64,000 nt of DNA from positions 62,001 to 126,000 of the forward strand of contig JAJZVN010000003.1 in assembly GCA_021845685.1 (NCBI GenBank), in the 5' to 3' direction. The DNA is from a bacterium (GTDB lineage: Bacteria > SZUA-79 > Acidulodesulfobacterales > Acidulodesulfobacteraceae). The notes under the pieces were generated by a model. The model did not search any database and was not told the DNA's origin. It worked only from the letters and a program-made list of their open reading frames with translations. This document shows positions 28,900 to 37,796 of the stretch, piece by piece. Positions within the stretch are counted from its first letter, which is position 1, and every line of letters begins with the position of its first letter. The translations under genes and the position numbers were made by a program.

Positions 28900-29529
28900 A
28901 TGAAAAATTTTCATAAAAATATAATAATACTTGCTTCAGGCAACGGCTCTAACGCCATTAATATAATAAATAATTTTTCAAGCGCAAATAGCAGCGTATC
29001 TAAAATTAGCATTAAAGCATTAGTATGCAATAACCCTGATGCTCCGATAATTGATAAAGTCAAAAATATGTATGCGGATATAAATTTATATTGCCTTCCT
29101 TTTAAAAAAGCGGCTGAAAGAACTTTATTCGAAAAAGGATTAACTGAAATAATAAATAAATATAAAATTGATTATATTATCCTTGCAGGATTTATGAAAA
29201 TATTATCTAACGATTTCGTTTTAAAAAACTTAAATAAAATAATAAATATTCACCCTTCGTTATTGCCTGCTTTTAAAGGAACGCAAGCTATCAAAGATGC
29301 TTTTGATTACGGAGTAAAAGTAACGGGCGTAACCATACATTTTGTGATACCTGAAATTGATTCGGGTCCTATAATACTTCAAGAACCGGTTATTATTGAA
29401 GAAGATGATACTATTGAAACCTTGGAAGAAAAAATTCATAAATTGGAACATAAAATGTATATTAAAGTTCTTGAATTGATTTCATGCGAAAAATTAAGAA
29501 TTGCAGATAATAAAGTAAAAATATTTTAA
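28900..29529 (+). CDS. purN: phosphoribosylglycinamide formyltransferase
   Basis: PurN transfers a formyl group from 10-formyl-THF to GAR. The 209-residue protein has A-S-G-N-G-S-N at the N-terminus, D-Y-I-I-L-A-G-F-M-K-I-L, the catalytic triad region with N-I-H-P-S-L-L-P-A-F-K-G (N and H) and G-V-T-I-H-F-V-I-P-E-I-D-S-G-P-I-I (H and D). It is co-directional with purM and convergent with the response regulator gene that ends 8 bases away. Confidence 0.96.
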   Translation: MKNFHKNIIILASGNGSNAINIINNFSSANSSVSKISIKALVCNNPDAPIIDKVKNMYADINLYCLPFKKAAERTLFEKGLTEIINKYKIDYIILAGFMKILSNDFVLKNLNKIINIHPSLLPAFKGTQAIKDAFDYGVKVTGVTIHFVIPEIDSGPIILQEPVIIEEDDTIETLEEKIHKLEHKMYIKVLELISCEKLRIADNKVKIF

Positions 29530-29537
29530 TCATCAAA

Positions 29538-30281
29538 TTAATCTTCGTTTGTAAATCTATAGCCTGCGCCTCTTATAGTGTCTATAAATTTAACGGTTTC
29601 ATCTATTTCAATATTTGAGCGGAGCCTGCGAATGTGTACGTCAACCGTCCTTGGCTCTACAAATGAATCGCTGCCCCATATATTGTCCAATAATTTTTCT
29701 CTTGAAAAAACTTCTCCTGCATAAGTCATTAAAAATACAAGCAGCTTAAATTCGGTAGGACTTAGTTTTATTTCTTTATTTTTAACCATTACGCTATGTT
29801 TAGACACATTGACATTTATATTTCTAAAATTGAATTCGTTTGGCATAGACGGCTTGCCGCCGTCGGAATCAAGCAAATGATTTATCGTGTTTGCGTATGT
29901 TCTTTTAAAAATAGCTCTTATTCTTGCAATAAGCTCATTAATAGAAAAAGGTTTTGTCATATAATCTTCCCCGCCTGCTTCAAAGCCAAGAATTTTGTCA
30001 ACTTCTTCCTGCTTAGCCGATAAAAATATAATAGGAATTGAACTTGTTGCATAATTTGCTTTAATTCGTTTGCAAACCTCGTATCCCGTTAAATCAGGCA
30101 GCATTAAATCAAGTACAATCAAATCCGGTTTTGTTAATTCGGCGAAATGTATTCCGTCATAGCCGTTTAAGGCAAATTGTATGTTATACCCGTCTTTTGC
30201 AAGGTTATATTTTAGTAATTCTATCAGGTCTATCTCATCATCTATTACGAGTATATTCCCTTTTTTGTTATTGTTTGCCAT
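29538..30281 (-). CDS. OmpR/PhoB-family response regulator
   Basis: The 247-residue protein has a receiver domain with acidic pair D14/D15, phosphoacceptor D58 (in I-V-L-D-L-M-L-P) and K110 (in T-K-P-F). The C-terminal winged-helix domain contains L-S-P-T-E-F-K-L-L, V-F-S-R-E-K-L-L-D-N-I-W-G and R-T-V-D-V-H-I-R-R-L-R. It closely follows the PhoB type, but no histidine kinase is adjacent. It lies 21 bases downstream of the glycogen phosphorylase gene on the same strand and is probably co-transcribed. A role in phosphate or carbon-storage control is inference only. Confidence 0.93.
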   Translation of the reverse strand: MANNNKKGNILVIDDEIDLIELLKYNLAKDGYNIQFALNGYDGIHFAELTKPDLIVLDLMLPDLTGYEVCKRIKANYATSSIPIIFLSAKQEEVDKILGFEAGGEDYMTKPFSINELIARIRAIFKRTYANTINHLLDSDGGKPSMPNEFNFRNINVNVSKHSVMVKNKEIKLSPTEFKLLVFLMTYAGEVFSREKLLDNIWGSDSFVEPRTVDVHIRRLRSNIEIDETVKFIDTIRGAGYRFTNED

Positions 30282-30302
30282 AATTAGATTATTTATTAAT
30301 TA

Positions 30303-32810
30303 TTATTTTTGCCACAATATTTGACTAAATTCTAACGGAACAACCGCATCCGGATGGTAAGGAATAACTCTTATAGTATAATCGTTCGGCGGGACTTCGG
30401 CTGTAGCTTGCGCTTCATAAATAAATCCGTTGATTGCCCCTGTTATGCTTTTGTTTATTTTCATATCGGTAATGAGCGGTTTTCCGTTTAATATAGTATA
30501 TAATTGGACACTTATAGCTTCAGGTTCAATTATACCGAGCCAAATTGTACACCTTACATTATATATGGTATTAACTTTTTCAAATGAGGGATTTGCAAAA
30601 TGTATTCCTTTCCAATTTTCATTTAATTTATTTCCCCATTCTACTATTTCAAGAGCTATTTTTCCGCCGTTCTCATTTCGTTTCGTATAATTTTCAGACA
30701 TAGGTATGTAAGCTTTTTCAATATATTCTTTCATCATCCTGTAAGTAGAAAAAGCAGGTGTTAACGTCGCCATGCTTTGTCTGATTTTTTGTACCCATTT
30801 TGCAGGAATACCGTTTTTATCCCGGTTAAAAAATTCAGGAATAATAGTGTTTTCTAATAAACCGTAAAGCGCTTCCGAATCAGCTTTATCGTCATTAAAA
30901 TACTGAACTGTTTCAGACTTTCCTCCGATTGCCCAGCCAACGTTTTCATTGTAGGCTTCACCCCACCAGCCGTCTAATATTGAGCAATTAAGCCCTCCGT
31001 TCGAAAGGATTTTCATTCCGCTCGTGCCGCTGGCTTCCAACGGTCTTTTCATGCAATTAAGCCAAACGTCTATTCCACCTGTAAGTTTCTGGGCAATGTC
31101 CATATCGTAATCAAGCAAAAAGAAAATTTTGTCGTTTAATTCTTGTTCTGATGCGAATTCTATCCATTCTTTTATATGCTCTTTTCCTTTAACATCGCTC
31201 GGGTGCGCCTTACCGCCAATTAAAATTCTGACGGGATAATTAGTATTTGTTAAAATATTTCTTAATCTGTTTTTGTCGTTAAGCAGTAAATTTAATCTTT
31301 TATATTCGGTAAATCTGCGGGCAAGACCTATATATAATGCATTTGGATCAAGAAAAGAATGTTTTTGAGTTAAGTTGCAGCATACCTGCATTTTATTCAT
31401 ATGTTTTTGAATTTCATTAATCATATAAAGTCTGTTTTTCATTTCAAAATCCCATATATCGGAGTCTGAAACTTTTAATATAAATTTTGAATTTTCAGTT
31501 GAGAATTTTTTATGCTCAGGCAAACCATCGCAATATTTCGTCCAAAATTTGTTTGATTCTTCAGATAGCCATGTAGGCGTGTGTATTCCGTTTGTGATAT
31601 AATCTACAGGGATTTCATCAAGAGGCCATCTGTCGAATAAATCGGAAAACAAATCTTTACTGACCGATTGATGTATTTTACTGACCGCATTGACAAAATT
31701 GCTGCCCCTTATAGCTAAATAAGCCATATTAAAAGGTTCATTGTTATCGGCGCCGGGGTTCTTTTTTCCAAGGTTAATAAAATTTTCTACGGTTATATTG
31801 CATCTTGTAATATAATGAGACAGATAATGATATATAAGAGAAGGATCAAATAAATCAAAGCCTGCCGCAATAGGCGTATGCGTTGTAAAAATGTTTCCTG
31901 CTCTTGTTGAAGCCAATGCTTCATAAAAATTTCCGCAATTATTTGTTATCATCCAGTCATTGATTCTTTCAAGAACTACAAAAGCGGCATGACCTTCATT
32001 CATATGACATAAATTAAAATCTATTTTTAATATTTTTAGCAGTTTAAAACCGCCTATACCGAGGATCATTTCCTGTATAAGTCTTACTTCTTTTCCCGAT
32101 TCGTAAAGGTCGCCAGTTATACCTCTATCAATGGGTAAATTTACGGGATCATTCGAATCTAAAAAAAATAGCTGCGTATTACCTATTTTTGCAAACCATA
32201 CTCTAAGAGTAATAGTTCTTTCAGGAAGAGTAAGAGGGATTCTGAGCCATTCCCCTGAATTGCCTCTGAGAGGAGCAATCGGTAATGAATGAGGGTCGTT
32301 GTAGGGATAAACTTCGTTTTGTATTCCTGAGCTATCGACAATTTGATGAAAATAGCCCTTTTGATATAACAAACCTATTCCAATTACGGGAACACCTAAA
32401 TCTTCCGCAGTTTTAAGATAATCTCCTGCCAGAATTCCAAGACCTCCCGCATAAAGAGGCAAAGATTCATCTAAGCCAAATTCCATACTGAAATAAGCAA
32501 TATTTTTAATTTTTGTGTCCGGATAATTTTTTGCAAACCAGGTGGCGGAGGAATCAAATTTTCTCCACTCCTCTTTAATATTGTTAAGATTATTGATAAA
32601 AGTTTCATCTTTTGCAAGATTATTGCAATGGTCCAATGATACGGTTTCAATTATAAGATAAGGATTATGTGTTAATTCCCAAAGGTATGGATCAAGTGCT
32701 TTAAAAAGTTCATCGGCTCTGTGATTATATGTCCATCTAAGATCAAATGATAATTCGGCTAAAAATTCAAGACCTGCAGGTAAAACTCTGGTAGAAAAAT
32801 GTTGAAGCAT
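30303..32810 (-). CDS. glgP: alpha-glucan (glycogen) phosphorylase
   Basis: The enzyme releases glucose-1-phosphate from the ends of glycogen or maltodextrins. The 835-residue protein belongs to the DUF3417-bearing family (the Thermotoga/archaeal type, distinct from the E. coli type). The N-terminal domain (about 1-90) has L-R-W-T-Y-N-H. The catalytic part has Y-F-S-M-E-F-G-L-D-E-S-L-P-L-Y-A-G-G-L-G, G-I-G-L-L-Y-Q-K-G-Y-F, H-M-N-E-G-H-A-A-F and the PLP-lysine motif E-A-S-G-T-S-G-M-K. A GGAG site precedes the ATG. It is the first gene of a two-gene unit with the response regulator. Confidence 0.93.
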   Translation of the reverse strand: MLQHFSTRVLPAGLEFLAELSFDLRWTYNHRADELFKALDPYLWELTHNPYLIIETVSLDHCNNLAKDETFINNLNNIKEEWRKFDSSATWFAKNYPDTKIKNIAYFSMEFGLDESLPLYAGGLGILAGDYLKTAEDLGVPVIGIGLLYQKGYFHQIVDSSGIQNEVYPYNDPHSLPIAPLRGNSGEWLRIPLTLPERTITLRVWFAKIGNTQLFFLDSNDPVNLPIDRGITGDLYESGKEVRLIQEMILGIGGFKLLKILKIDFNLCHMNEGHAAFVVLERINDWMITNNCGNFYEALASTRAGNIFTTHTPIAAGFDLFDPSLIYHYLSHYITRCNITVENFINLGKKNPGADNNEPFNMAYLAIRGSNFVNAVSKIHQSVSKDLFSDLFDRWPLDEIPVDYITNGIHTPTWLSEESNKFWTKYCDGLPEHKKFSTENSKFILKVSDSDIWDFEMKNRLYMINEIQKHMNKMQVCCNLTQKHSFLDPNALYIGLARRFTEYKRLNLLLNDKNRLRNILTNTNYPVRILIGGKAHPSDVKGKEHIKEWIEFASEQELNDKIFFLLDYDMDIAQKLTGGIDVWLNCMKRPLEASGTSGMKILSNGGLNCSILDGWWGEAYNENVGWAIGGKSETVQYFNDDKADSEALYGLLENTIIPEFFNRDKNGIPAKWVQKIRQSMATLTPAFSTYRMMKEYIEKAYIPMSENYTKRNENGGKIALEIVEWGNKLNENWKGIHFANPSFEKVNTIYNVRCTIWLGIIEPEAISVQLYTILNGKPLITDMKINKSITGAINGFIYEAQATAEVPPNDYTIRVIPYHPDAVVPLEFSQILWQK

Positions 32811-32976
32811 TTTTTCTCCATTAAAAATTCATTAATTTAATTTTAACGTTATATTAAATATTAAACTTGATATGCATGAAATAATTATTAGAATAACATA
32901 GTATTTTACCTGTGTCATCTATATATAAATATAATATAATTAATCATTATATATAGTATATATAGGATAATCAATA

Positions 32977-33133
32977 ATTTAAATTATATCAAGACAAATA
33001 TTTAATACTCAAAATTGCCGATATAAATCTTTCTTAACCAGCTCTCTTATCAACCAGGGCTTTTACAAGCCTACCGTTTTAACGGTGGGTGGTTGACAAT
33101 TCACCATTAAGGCGATCATTTAAATTATATCAA
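32977..33133. mobile_element. IS200/IS605-end-like hairpin element flanked by 16-bp direct repeats
   Basis: ATTTAAATTATATCAA occurs at 32977-32992 and again at 33118-33133, where it is the last codons and stop of ndk. Between them lie CAAAATTGCCGATA (33010-33023, shared with the left end of the element at 4532), a GGCTT/AAGCC hairpin (33058-33071) and a strong stem CCTACCGTT/AACGGTGGG (33070-33089) followed by TGGTTGAC. A stem of this kind ending in GGGTAGTTGAC-like sequence is typical of IS605/TnpB right ends. No transposase gene is present. The rest of the 309-base gap to glgP is AT-rich. Confidence 0.5.
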
Positions 33134-33536
33134 AATAACTGAAGAAAAATGAAACTTCAAATTTTGCAGATTCTAATGAATCTGAGCCGTGAACTATGTT
33201 CCTTTCAATGCTTTCCGCATACATTTTTCTTATTGTTCCTTCAGCGGCATCTTTGGGATTAGTTGCACCCATAATTTCACGATTTTTTAAAATAGCATTT
33301 TCTCTTGACAGAACCATTGGAATTATAGGTCCTTCTGTCATAAAATCAACAAGACTTCTAAAAAACGGTCTTTCTTTATGAACATAATAAAAATTTTCAG
33401 CATCTTCCTTTGTAAGAATTAATTTTTTTATTGCTTTAATTTCAAATCCATTGTTTTCAAATAATTGAATAATGTTTCCCGTTAAATTTTTTTTTACGCC
33501 GTCAGGTTTAATTATTGATAATGTTTGCTCAATCAT
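33120..33536 (-). CDS. ndk: nucleoside diphosphate kinase
   Basis: Ndk transfers gamma phosphate between nucleoside triphosphates and diphosphates through a phosphohistidine. The 138-residue protein is standard length. It has [10 protein letters not shown], the K-E-R-P-F-F region, M-G-A-T-N-P and the active-site [12 protein letters not shown] precedes the ATG. It lies last in the kor operon. SCS and Ndk act together when GTP is made, which may explain the linkage (inference). Its 3' end overlaps the 16-bp direct repeat. Confidence 0.97.
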   Translation of the reverse strand: MIEQTLSIIKPDGVKKNLTGNIIQLFENNGFEIKAIKKLILTKEDAENFYYVHKERPFFRSLVDFMTEGPIIPMVLSRENAILKNREIMGATNPKDAAEGTIRKMYAESIERNIVHGSDSLESAKFEVSFFFSYFDII

Positions 33537-33569
33537 TTATTCTCCGCATTTTATAAACTTTTTATTTTT

Positions 33570-34121
33570 TTAATTTTTTTTTGCTTCCCTTCCCAATCTA
33601 AAGCCAATTTCCAGCGCCTTTTTGTTATAATCTTCAAATCCTTTAGGCACTCTTTTCATAAGAGCTTTTTCAATAGAATCTTTAGATACTACGCCTGATA
33701 TTTCAACCAAAACTCCAAGAGCTATAACATTAAGTCCTAATAGTTTTCCAAGTTCTTCCCTTGCGGATTTTACCATGTCTATAATATACAGCTTGCCTTT
33801 GGCTGCGGAAAAGTCGGTCACGAGTTCTTTATCTGTAATTATTGTGCCGGTATCTTTTAAATCACAGGCATATTTAGAAAAAGACTCCTGAGTTAAAGCA
33901 ACCATATAATCTAAGGACGTTGCCTTAGGATAAGCAATAGGTTCATTTGATATTACAACTTCCGATTTAGAAGAGCCGCCTCTTGCTTCAGGGCCGTAAT
34001 TCTGGGTTTGAACGGCATTTTTATTTTCATAAATTGCTGCGGCTTCGGCTAAAATTATTCCTACCAGTATTAAACCCTGACCGCCCGAACCGGCAAATCT
34101 TATTTCAGTTATATTATCCAT
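33570..34121 (-). CDS. korC: 2-oxoglutarate:ferredoxin oxidoreductase gamma subunit
   Basis: This is the pyruvate/ketoisovalerate oxidoreductase catalytic-domain (POR gamma type) subunit of a four-subunit 2-oxoacid oxidoreductase. The 183-residue protein begins with I-R-F-A-G-S-G-G-Q-G and has Q-T-Q-N-Y-G-P-E-A-R-G-G-S-S-K-S-E-V, the family hallmark. AAGGAG lies before the ATG. It starts 12 bases after korB. Confidence 0.93.
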   Translation of the reverse strand: MDNITEIRFAGSGGQGLILVGIILAEAAAIYENKNAVQTQNYGPEARGGSSKSEVVISNEPIAYPKATSLDYMVALTQESFSKYACDLKDTGTIITDKELVTDFSAAKGKLYIIDMVKSAREELGKLLGLNVIALGVLVEISGVVSKDSIEKALMKRVPKGFEDYNKKALEIGFRLGREAKKN

Positions 34122-34132
34122 TTGCCTTCTCC

Positions 34133-34963
34133 TTATTGTTTAATTAATTCTAATTGTTTATAAGTTTCTTCAACAAACTCTAAAGAGTCTTTTTTCTCAT
34201 AGATAAGCCCTGTTTTAAATCTTCCCGTGAGTTCTTCCGGAGTCATATTGCCTGCAGACCTGTTTGGAACGGCTTTTTCTTTCTGATATTTAATCATTTC
34301 AACGGGAGATTTCATTTTATTTCTTCTTCCGTATGATATATGGCAGTTAGTTATAACCTCCAGTACTGAAAAACCTTTATGGGTTAAAGCGTCTGCTATC
34401 AGTTTTTCAAGCTGAACGGCATGATAGGAAGTTGATCTTGCAACCCATGTAGCTCCCGCAGCTTTTGCAAGTTCGCATGTGTCAAAAGGAGGTTCAACGC
34501 TTCCGTAAGGAGTCGTAGTGGCAAGAGACCCGTAAGGCTGAGTCGGAGAAGACTGCCCGCCGGTCATTCCGTAAGTATAGTTGTTAAATACTATAAGAGT
34601 CATATCTATGTTTCTTCTTGCGGCATGTATAAAATGATTGCCTCCTATTGCAAGAGCATCCCCGTCTCCTGAAACGGTAATAACTTTTAATCTCGGCTTA
34701 TACATCTTTATACCTATTGCAAAAGTAAGGGCTCTTCCGTGAGTTGTATGAATAGTATTAAAGTCAACATAGCCAGGAAGTCTTGAAGCGCATCCTATAC
34801 CCGATGTTATAACTACATCGTCTTTTTTATACTGAAGTTTGTCTATGGCTCTTAAAAGAGATTTTAATATTATTCCGTCTCCGCATCCCGGACACCATAT
34901 ATGCGGAAGAGTATCTTTTCTTAAGTATTTATCGTAATCAAATTTAATAGTGGTTTTAGGCAT
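34133..34963 (-). CDS. korB: 2-oxoglutarate:ferredoxin oxidoreductase beta subunit
   Basis: The beta subunit binds thiamine diphosphate. The 276-residue protein has the characteristic W-C-P-G-C-G-D-G near residue 25, T-T-H-G-R-A, the TPP motif S-G-D-G-D-A-L-A-I-G-G-N-H and N-N-Y-T-Y-G-M-T-G-G-Q-S-S-P-T. An AAGGAGG site precedes the ATG. A 231-base gap with a palindrome separates it from korA upstream, which is unusual inside such operons. Confidence 0.95.
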   Translation of the reverse strand: MPKTTIKFDYDKYLRKDTLPHIWCPGCGDGIILKSLLRAIDKLQYKKDDVVITSGIGCASRLPGYVDFNTIHTTHGRALTFAIGIKMYKPRLKVITVSGDGDALAIGGNHFIHAARRNIDMTLIVFNNYTYGMTGGQSSPTQPYGSLATTTPYGSVEPPFDTCELAKAAGATWVARSTSYHAVQLEKLIADALTHKGFSVLEVITNCHISYGRRNKMKSPVEMIKYQKEKAVPNRSAGNMTPEELTGRFKTGLIYEKKDSLEFVEETYKQLELIKQ

Positions 34964-35155
34964 ATTAGCCTCCTTAACAATTTAACAATAAATTAAATAT
35001 AAATAAAATAATTTATAAATGCATATAACCATATAACTATGCAAATATAAATAAAATAACTGCTATGAATATAAATAAAGATTATAAATTAAATAATCTC
35101 TATAAATATATATAATAAATATTTCTGCAGTAATATCAGTAATATTTATTTTAAA

Positions 35156-35184
35156 TAACCGCCACGTCAGTCACGGTGCGGTTA
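35156..35184 (-). terminator. palindrome between korA and korB
   Basis: TAACCGC and GCGGTTA form a 7-bp stem, with an internal CGT/ACG stem, located just after the korA stop. It is the only GC-rich spot in the 231-base korA-korB gap. Read on the minus strand it is followed by TTTAAAATAAAT, so it may be a partial terminator that lowers expression of the downstream genes. Confidence 0.45.
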
Positions 35185-35194
35185 AAAAGAACTA

Positions 35195-36325
35195 TTACAT
35201 CATTTCTTTAATTTTTAAATATATCTTGTCGGGTGTTATCGGTTCTCCGCTGACTATGTTAAGTCCTTTTACGATATTATTGCATGCTGCTCTTTGGACT
35301 TCTAATATTATCTGACCCATATTCATTTCAGGAACGAGTATTTTTTTTATTTTTTTAGATAATTCTTTAATTCTTTCTTCCGGAAACGGCCAAATCGTAA
35401 TTGGTCTAAACAATCCTGCTTTTATCCCGCCCGCTCTTGCCATAGATAAAGCCGCTTTTGCGGAACGCGAAACTGAACCGTAAGCAACTATTAATATATC
35501 TGCATCTTCGGTCATGGTTTCTTCATATTTTTCAATGTCTTTTATGTTCTTGTAAATCTTGTCTATTAGCCAGTTTTGCATATCTTGCAGCACTTCCATT
35601 TTTGCCGTAGGAAAACCTGTTTCTCCGTGGCTGAGCCCTGTTACATGATAGCGGTAGCCTTCTCCCATAGGAGCTAAAGGCGTAACTTTGCCGCTTTTAT
35701 AATTGTAGGGCTTGTATTCCGAAGGCGGCACATCCGGCAATTTTACGTCAATTATTTCCAAAGTGTCTTTTTCAGGTATTATAACCTTTTCTCTCATATG
35801 TCCGATAATTTCGTCAGTTAATATCAATACGGGAGTTCTATATTTCACGGCAAGATTTAAAGCTCTTATAGTTTCATAAAAAGATTCGTTAACGCTTGAA
35901 GGGGTAATGGCTATTATAGCATGGTCTCCATGAGTTCCCCATTTTGCCTGCATAATGTCGGCCTGGGAAGGCAATGTGGGATTACCCGTAGACGGTCCTC
36001 CTCTCATAACATTAACTATGACGCACGGAATTTCACACATAGAGGCATAGCCTATATGCTCGGATTTTAACGACATGCCCGGTCCCGAAGTAGCCGTTAA
36101 AGCTTTTGCTCCGCCGAGCGCAGCCCCTAGAACCGCTCCTAATGCCGCTATTTCGTCTTCCATCTGAATTACGATGTGACCTTTTTTAGTGAGTTTTGCC
36201 GATAATATTTCTGAAACTTCGGAAGAAGGAGTTATGGGATATCCAGCAAAGAAATCGCATCCTGCAATCATTGCTCCTTCGGCAATAGCTTCATTACCCT
36301 GCATTAATTTAATATTTTCGCTCAT
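35195..36325 (-). CDS. korA: 2-oxoglutarate:ferredoxin oxidoreductase alpha subunit
   Basis: This subunit carries the substrate/pyrimidine domain of the 2-oxoacid oxidoreductase. The 376-residue protein has M-Q-G-N-E-A-I-A-E-G-A, F-F-A-G-Y-P-I-T-P-S-S-E, E-D-E-I-A-A-L-G-A-V-L-G-A and T-S-G-P-G-M-S-L-K-S-E, and a C-terminal domain starting near L-I-V-A-Y-G-S. The M-R-G-G-P-S-T-G-N-P-T segment supports a 2-oxoglutarate-type enzyme, although pyruvate or branched-chain substrates cannot be excluded by eye. A GGAGG site precedes the ATG. Confidence 0.95.
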   Translation of the reverse strand: MSENIKLMQGNEAIAEGAMIAGCDFFAGYPITPSSEVSEILSAKLTKKGHIVIQMEDEIAALGAVLGAALGGAKALTATSGPGMSLKSEHIGYASMCEIPCVIVNVMRGGPSTGNPTLPSQADIMQAKWGTHGDHAIIAITPSSVNESFYETIRALNLAVKYRTPVLILTDEIIGHMREKVIIPEKDTLEIIDVKLPDVPPSEYKPYNYKSGKVTPLAPMGEGYRYHVTGLSHGETGFPTAKMEVLQDMQNWLIDKIYKNIKDIEKYEETMTEDADILIVAYGSVSRSAKAALSMARAGGIKAGLFRPITIWPFPEERIKELSKKIKKILVPEMNMGQIILEVQRAACNNIVKGLNIVSGEPITPDKIYLKIKEMM

Positions 36326-36338
36326 ATTGTGTTTCCTC

Positions 36339-36683
36339 CTATTCTACAGATATAGAAAAATCCGGACAAAGATATTCACAGATGTTGCACTTTGTACACC
36401 TGGAAATATCTATCACTTCCGCAACTTCTTTGTTCATAGCAAGAACTTCTTCAGGACAGAATGCGACGCATAATTCACATCCTTTGCAATAGTTGACTAC
36501 TATGTCTATTTGCACCTGTTCTTTTTTACCCATACCTGAATATTGTTTAATTTTAAGCTTGTTTTCAGACTTAACGGTAATTTCGATTGAATTGCAAGCC
36601 CTGTAGTTGGGAATCGTTGTTTCTGCGGATTGATTTAAGCTCGGGTTATTGTTAGTTTTATGTTGATTATTCTGATTGGGCAT
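36339..36683 (-). CDS. korD: 2-oxoglutarate:ferredoxin oxidoreductase delta subunit (2x[4Fe-4S] ferredoxin)
   Basis: The 114-residue protein ends in a bacterial-type ferredoxin domain with two C-x2-C-x2-C-x3-C-P clusters (C-K-G-C-E-L-C and C-T-K-C-N-I-C), carrying electrons from the KorABC core. The first 50 residues are an N/Q/S-rich extension rarely seen in KorD. The long start is favoured because GGGAGG lies about 9 bases before that ATG, although an internal M51 (M-G-K-K-E-Q) would give the standard size. It begins 42 bases after sucD. Confidence 0.88.
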   Translation of the reverse strand: MPNQNNQHKTNNNPSLNQSAETTIPNYRACNSIEITVKSENKLKIKQYSGMGKKEQVQIDIVVNYCKGCELCVAFCPEEVLAMNKEVAEVIDISRCTKCNICEYLCPDFSISVE

Positions 36684-36725
36684 ATATACCTCCCTAAATT
36701 AATTAAAAAATTAATTAAAAAAAAT

Positions 36726-37598
36726 TTATTTTAATGCTTTTATCATAGTTTCGGCAATAACGGAGGGGTTTTCGGCAATATGAATCCCGTTTTTTTCCAT
36801 TATTTTCAATTTTTCCGAAGCGGTACCTTTTCCTCCTGAAATTATTGCGCCTGCATGCCCCATTCTTTTTCCTTCGGGAGCAGTTTTCCCTGCAATAAAC
36901 CCGACTACGGGCTTTTTCATGTAATTTTTTACATATTCGGAAGCTTCTTCTTCCTGCGTACCTCCTATTTCGCCGATTAAAACAACGCCTTTAGTTTCGG
37001 GGTCGTTTTCAAACATTTTTAAAAAAGTTAAAAAAGAAGAACCGATTATAGGGTCTCCGCCTATCCCGATGCACGTCGTTTCCCCGAGACCTGCTTTTGT
37101 CAGCTGATTAACTGCTTCATACGTGAGAGTTCCGCTTCGAGATAATACCGCAATTTTACCTTTTTTATGAATAAAACCGGGCATTATTCCAATTTTGCAT
37201 TCATCCGCCGTAATAATTCCGGGACAATTAGGTCCTATCATAATTGAGATAGAACCTCTTAATGCCGCTTTAACATTCATCATATCTACAGTAGGTATTC
37301 CTTCGGTTATGCAGACGATAAGAGGAATTTCAGATTCTATTGCCTCTATAACGCTCGAAGATGCAAATACCGCAGGAACAAAAATAACGGTTGCGTCAAT
37401 TTTAACATTAACCTTAGCTTCTTCTACCGTATTAAATACCGGAATTGAATTGTTAAATAACGAGCCGCCTTTAAAAGGAGTTACGCCTGCAGTAATTTTA
37501 GTTCCGTATTCTAAGCATTTCAAAGCATGAAAAGAACCCTCTTTTCCTGTGATACCCTGTACTATAACCGATGTTTCTTTATTAACTAAAATGCTCAT
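36726..37598 (-). CDS. sucD: succinyl-CoA synthetase alpha subunit
   Basis: The alpha subunit binds CoA and carries the phosphohistidine. The 290-residue protein has Q-G-I-T-G-K-E-G-S-F-H, G-T-K-I-T-A-G-V-T-P, G-P-N-C-P-G-I-I and the active-site G-H-A-G-A-I-I-S-G-G-K-G-T-A. It converts succinyl-CoA, ADP (or GDP) and Pi to succinate and NTP or the reverse, with SucC. A 198-base AT-rich gap separates it from sucC. Confidence 0.97.
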   Translation of the reverse strand: MSILVNKETSVIVQGITGKEGSFHALKCLEYGTKITAGVTPFKGGSLFNNSIPVFNTVEEAKVNVKIDATVIFVPAVFASSSVIEAIESEIPLIVCITEGIPTVDMMNVKAALRGSISIMIGPNCPGIITADECKIGIMPGFIHKKGKIAVLSRSGTLTYEAVNQLTKAGLGETTCIGIGGDPIIGSSFLTFLKMFENDPETKGVVLIGEIGGTQEEEASEYVKNYMKKPVVGFIAGKTAPEGKRMGHAGAIISGGKGTASEKLKIMEKNGIHIAENPSVIAETMIKALK

Positions 37599-37796
37599 AA
37601 ATTTATACCCTGCTTTACAGTAATAATTTATTATTTATTTATTTATATTTATTAGCTATCTATTATTATTTATTTAGTATTCAGTAGCTCAACTTAATTA
37701 TTAAATCAAATTACCGTTTTATATGTTTTATATTATATAAAGTAGCCGCCGGCTTTTTTATATAATTTTTAACGCTTTAATGCCAAATAAAAAAAT

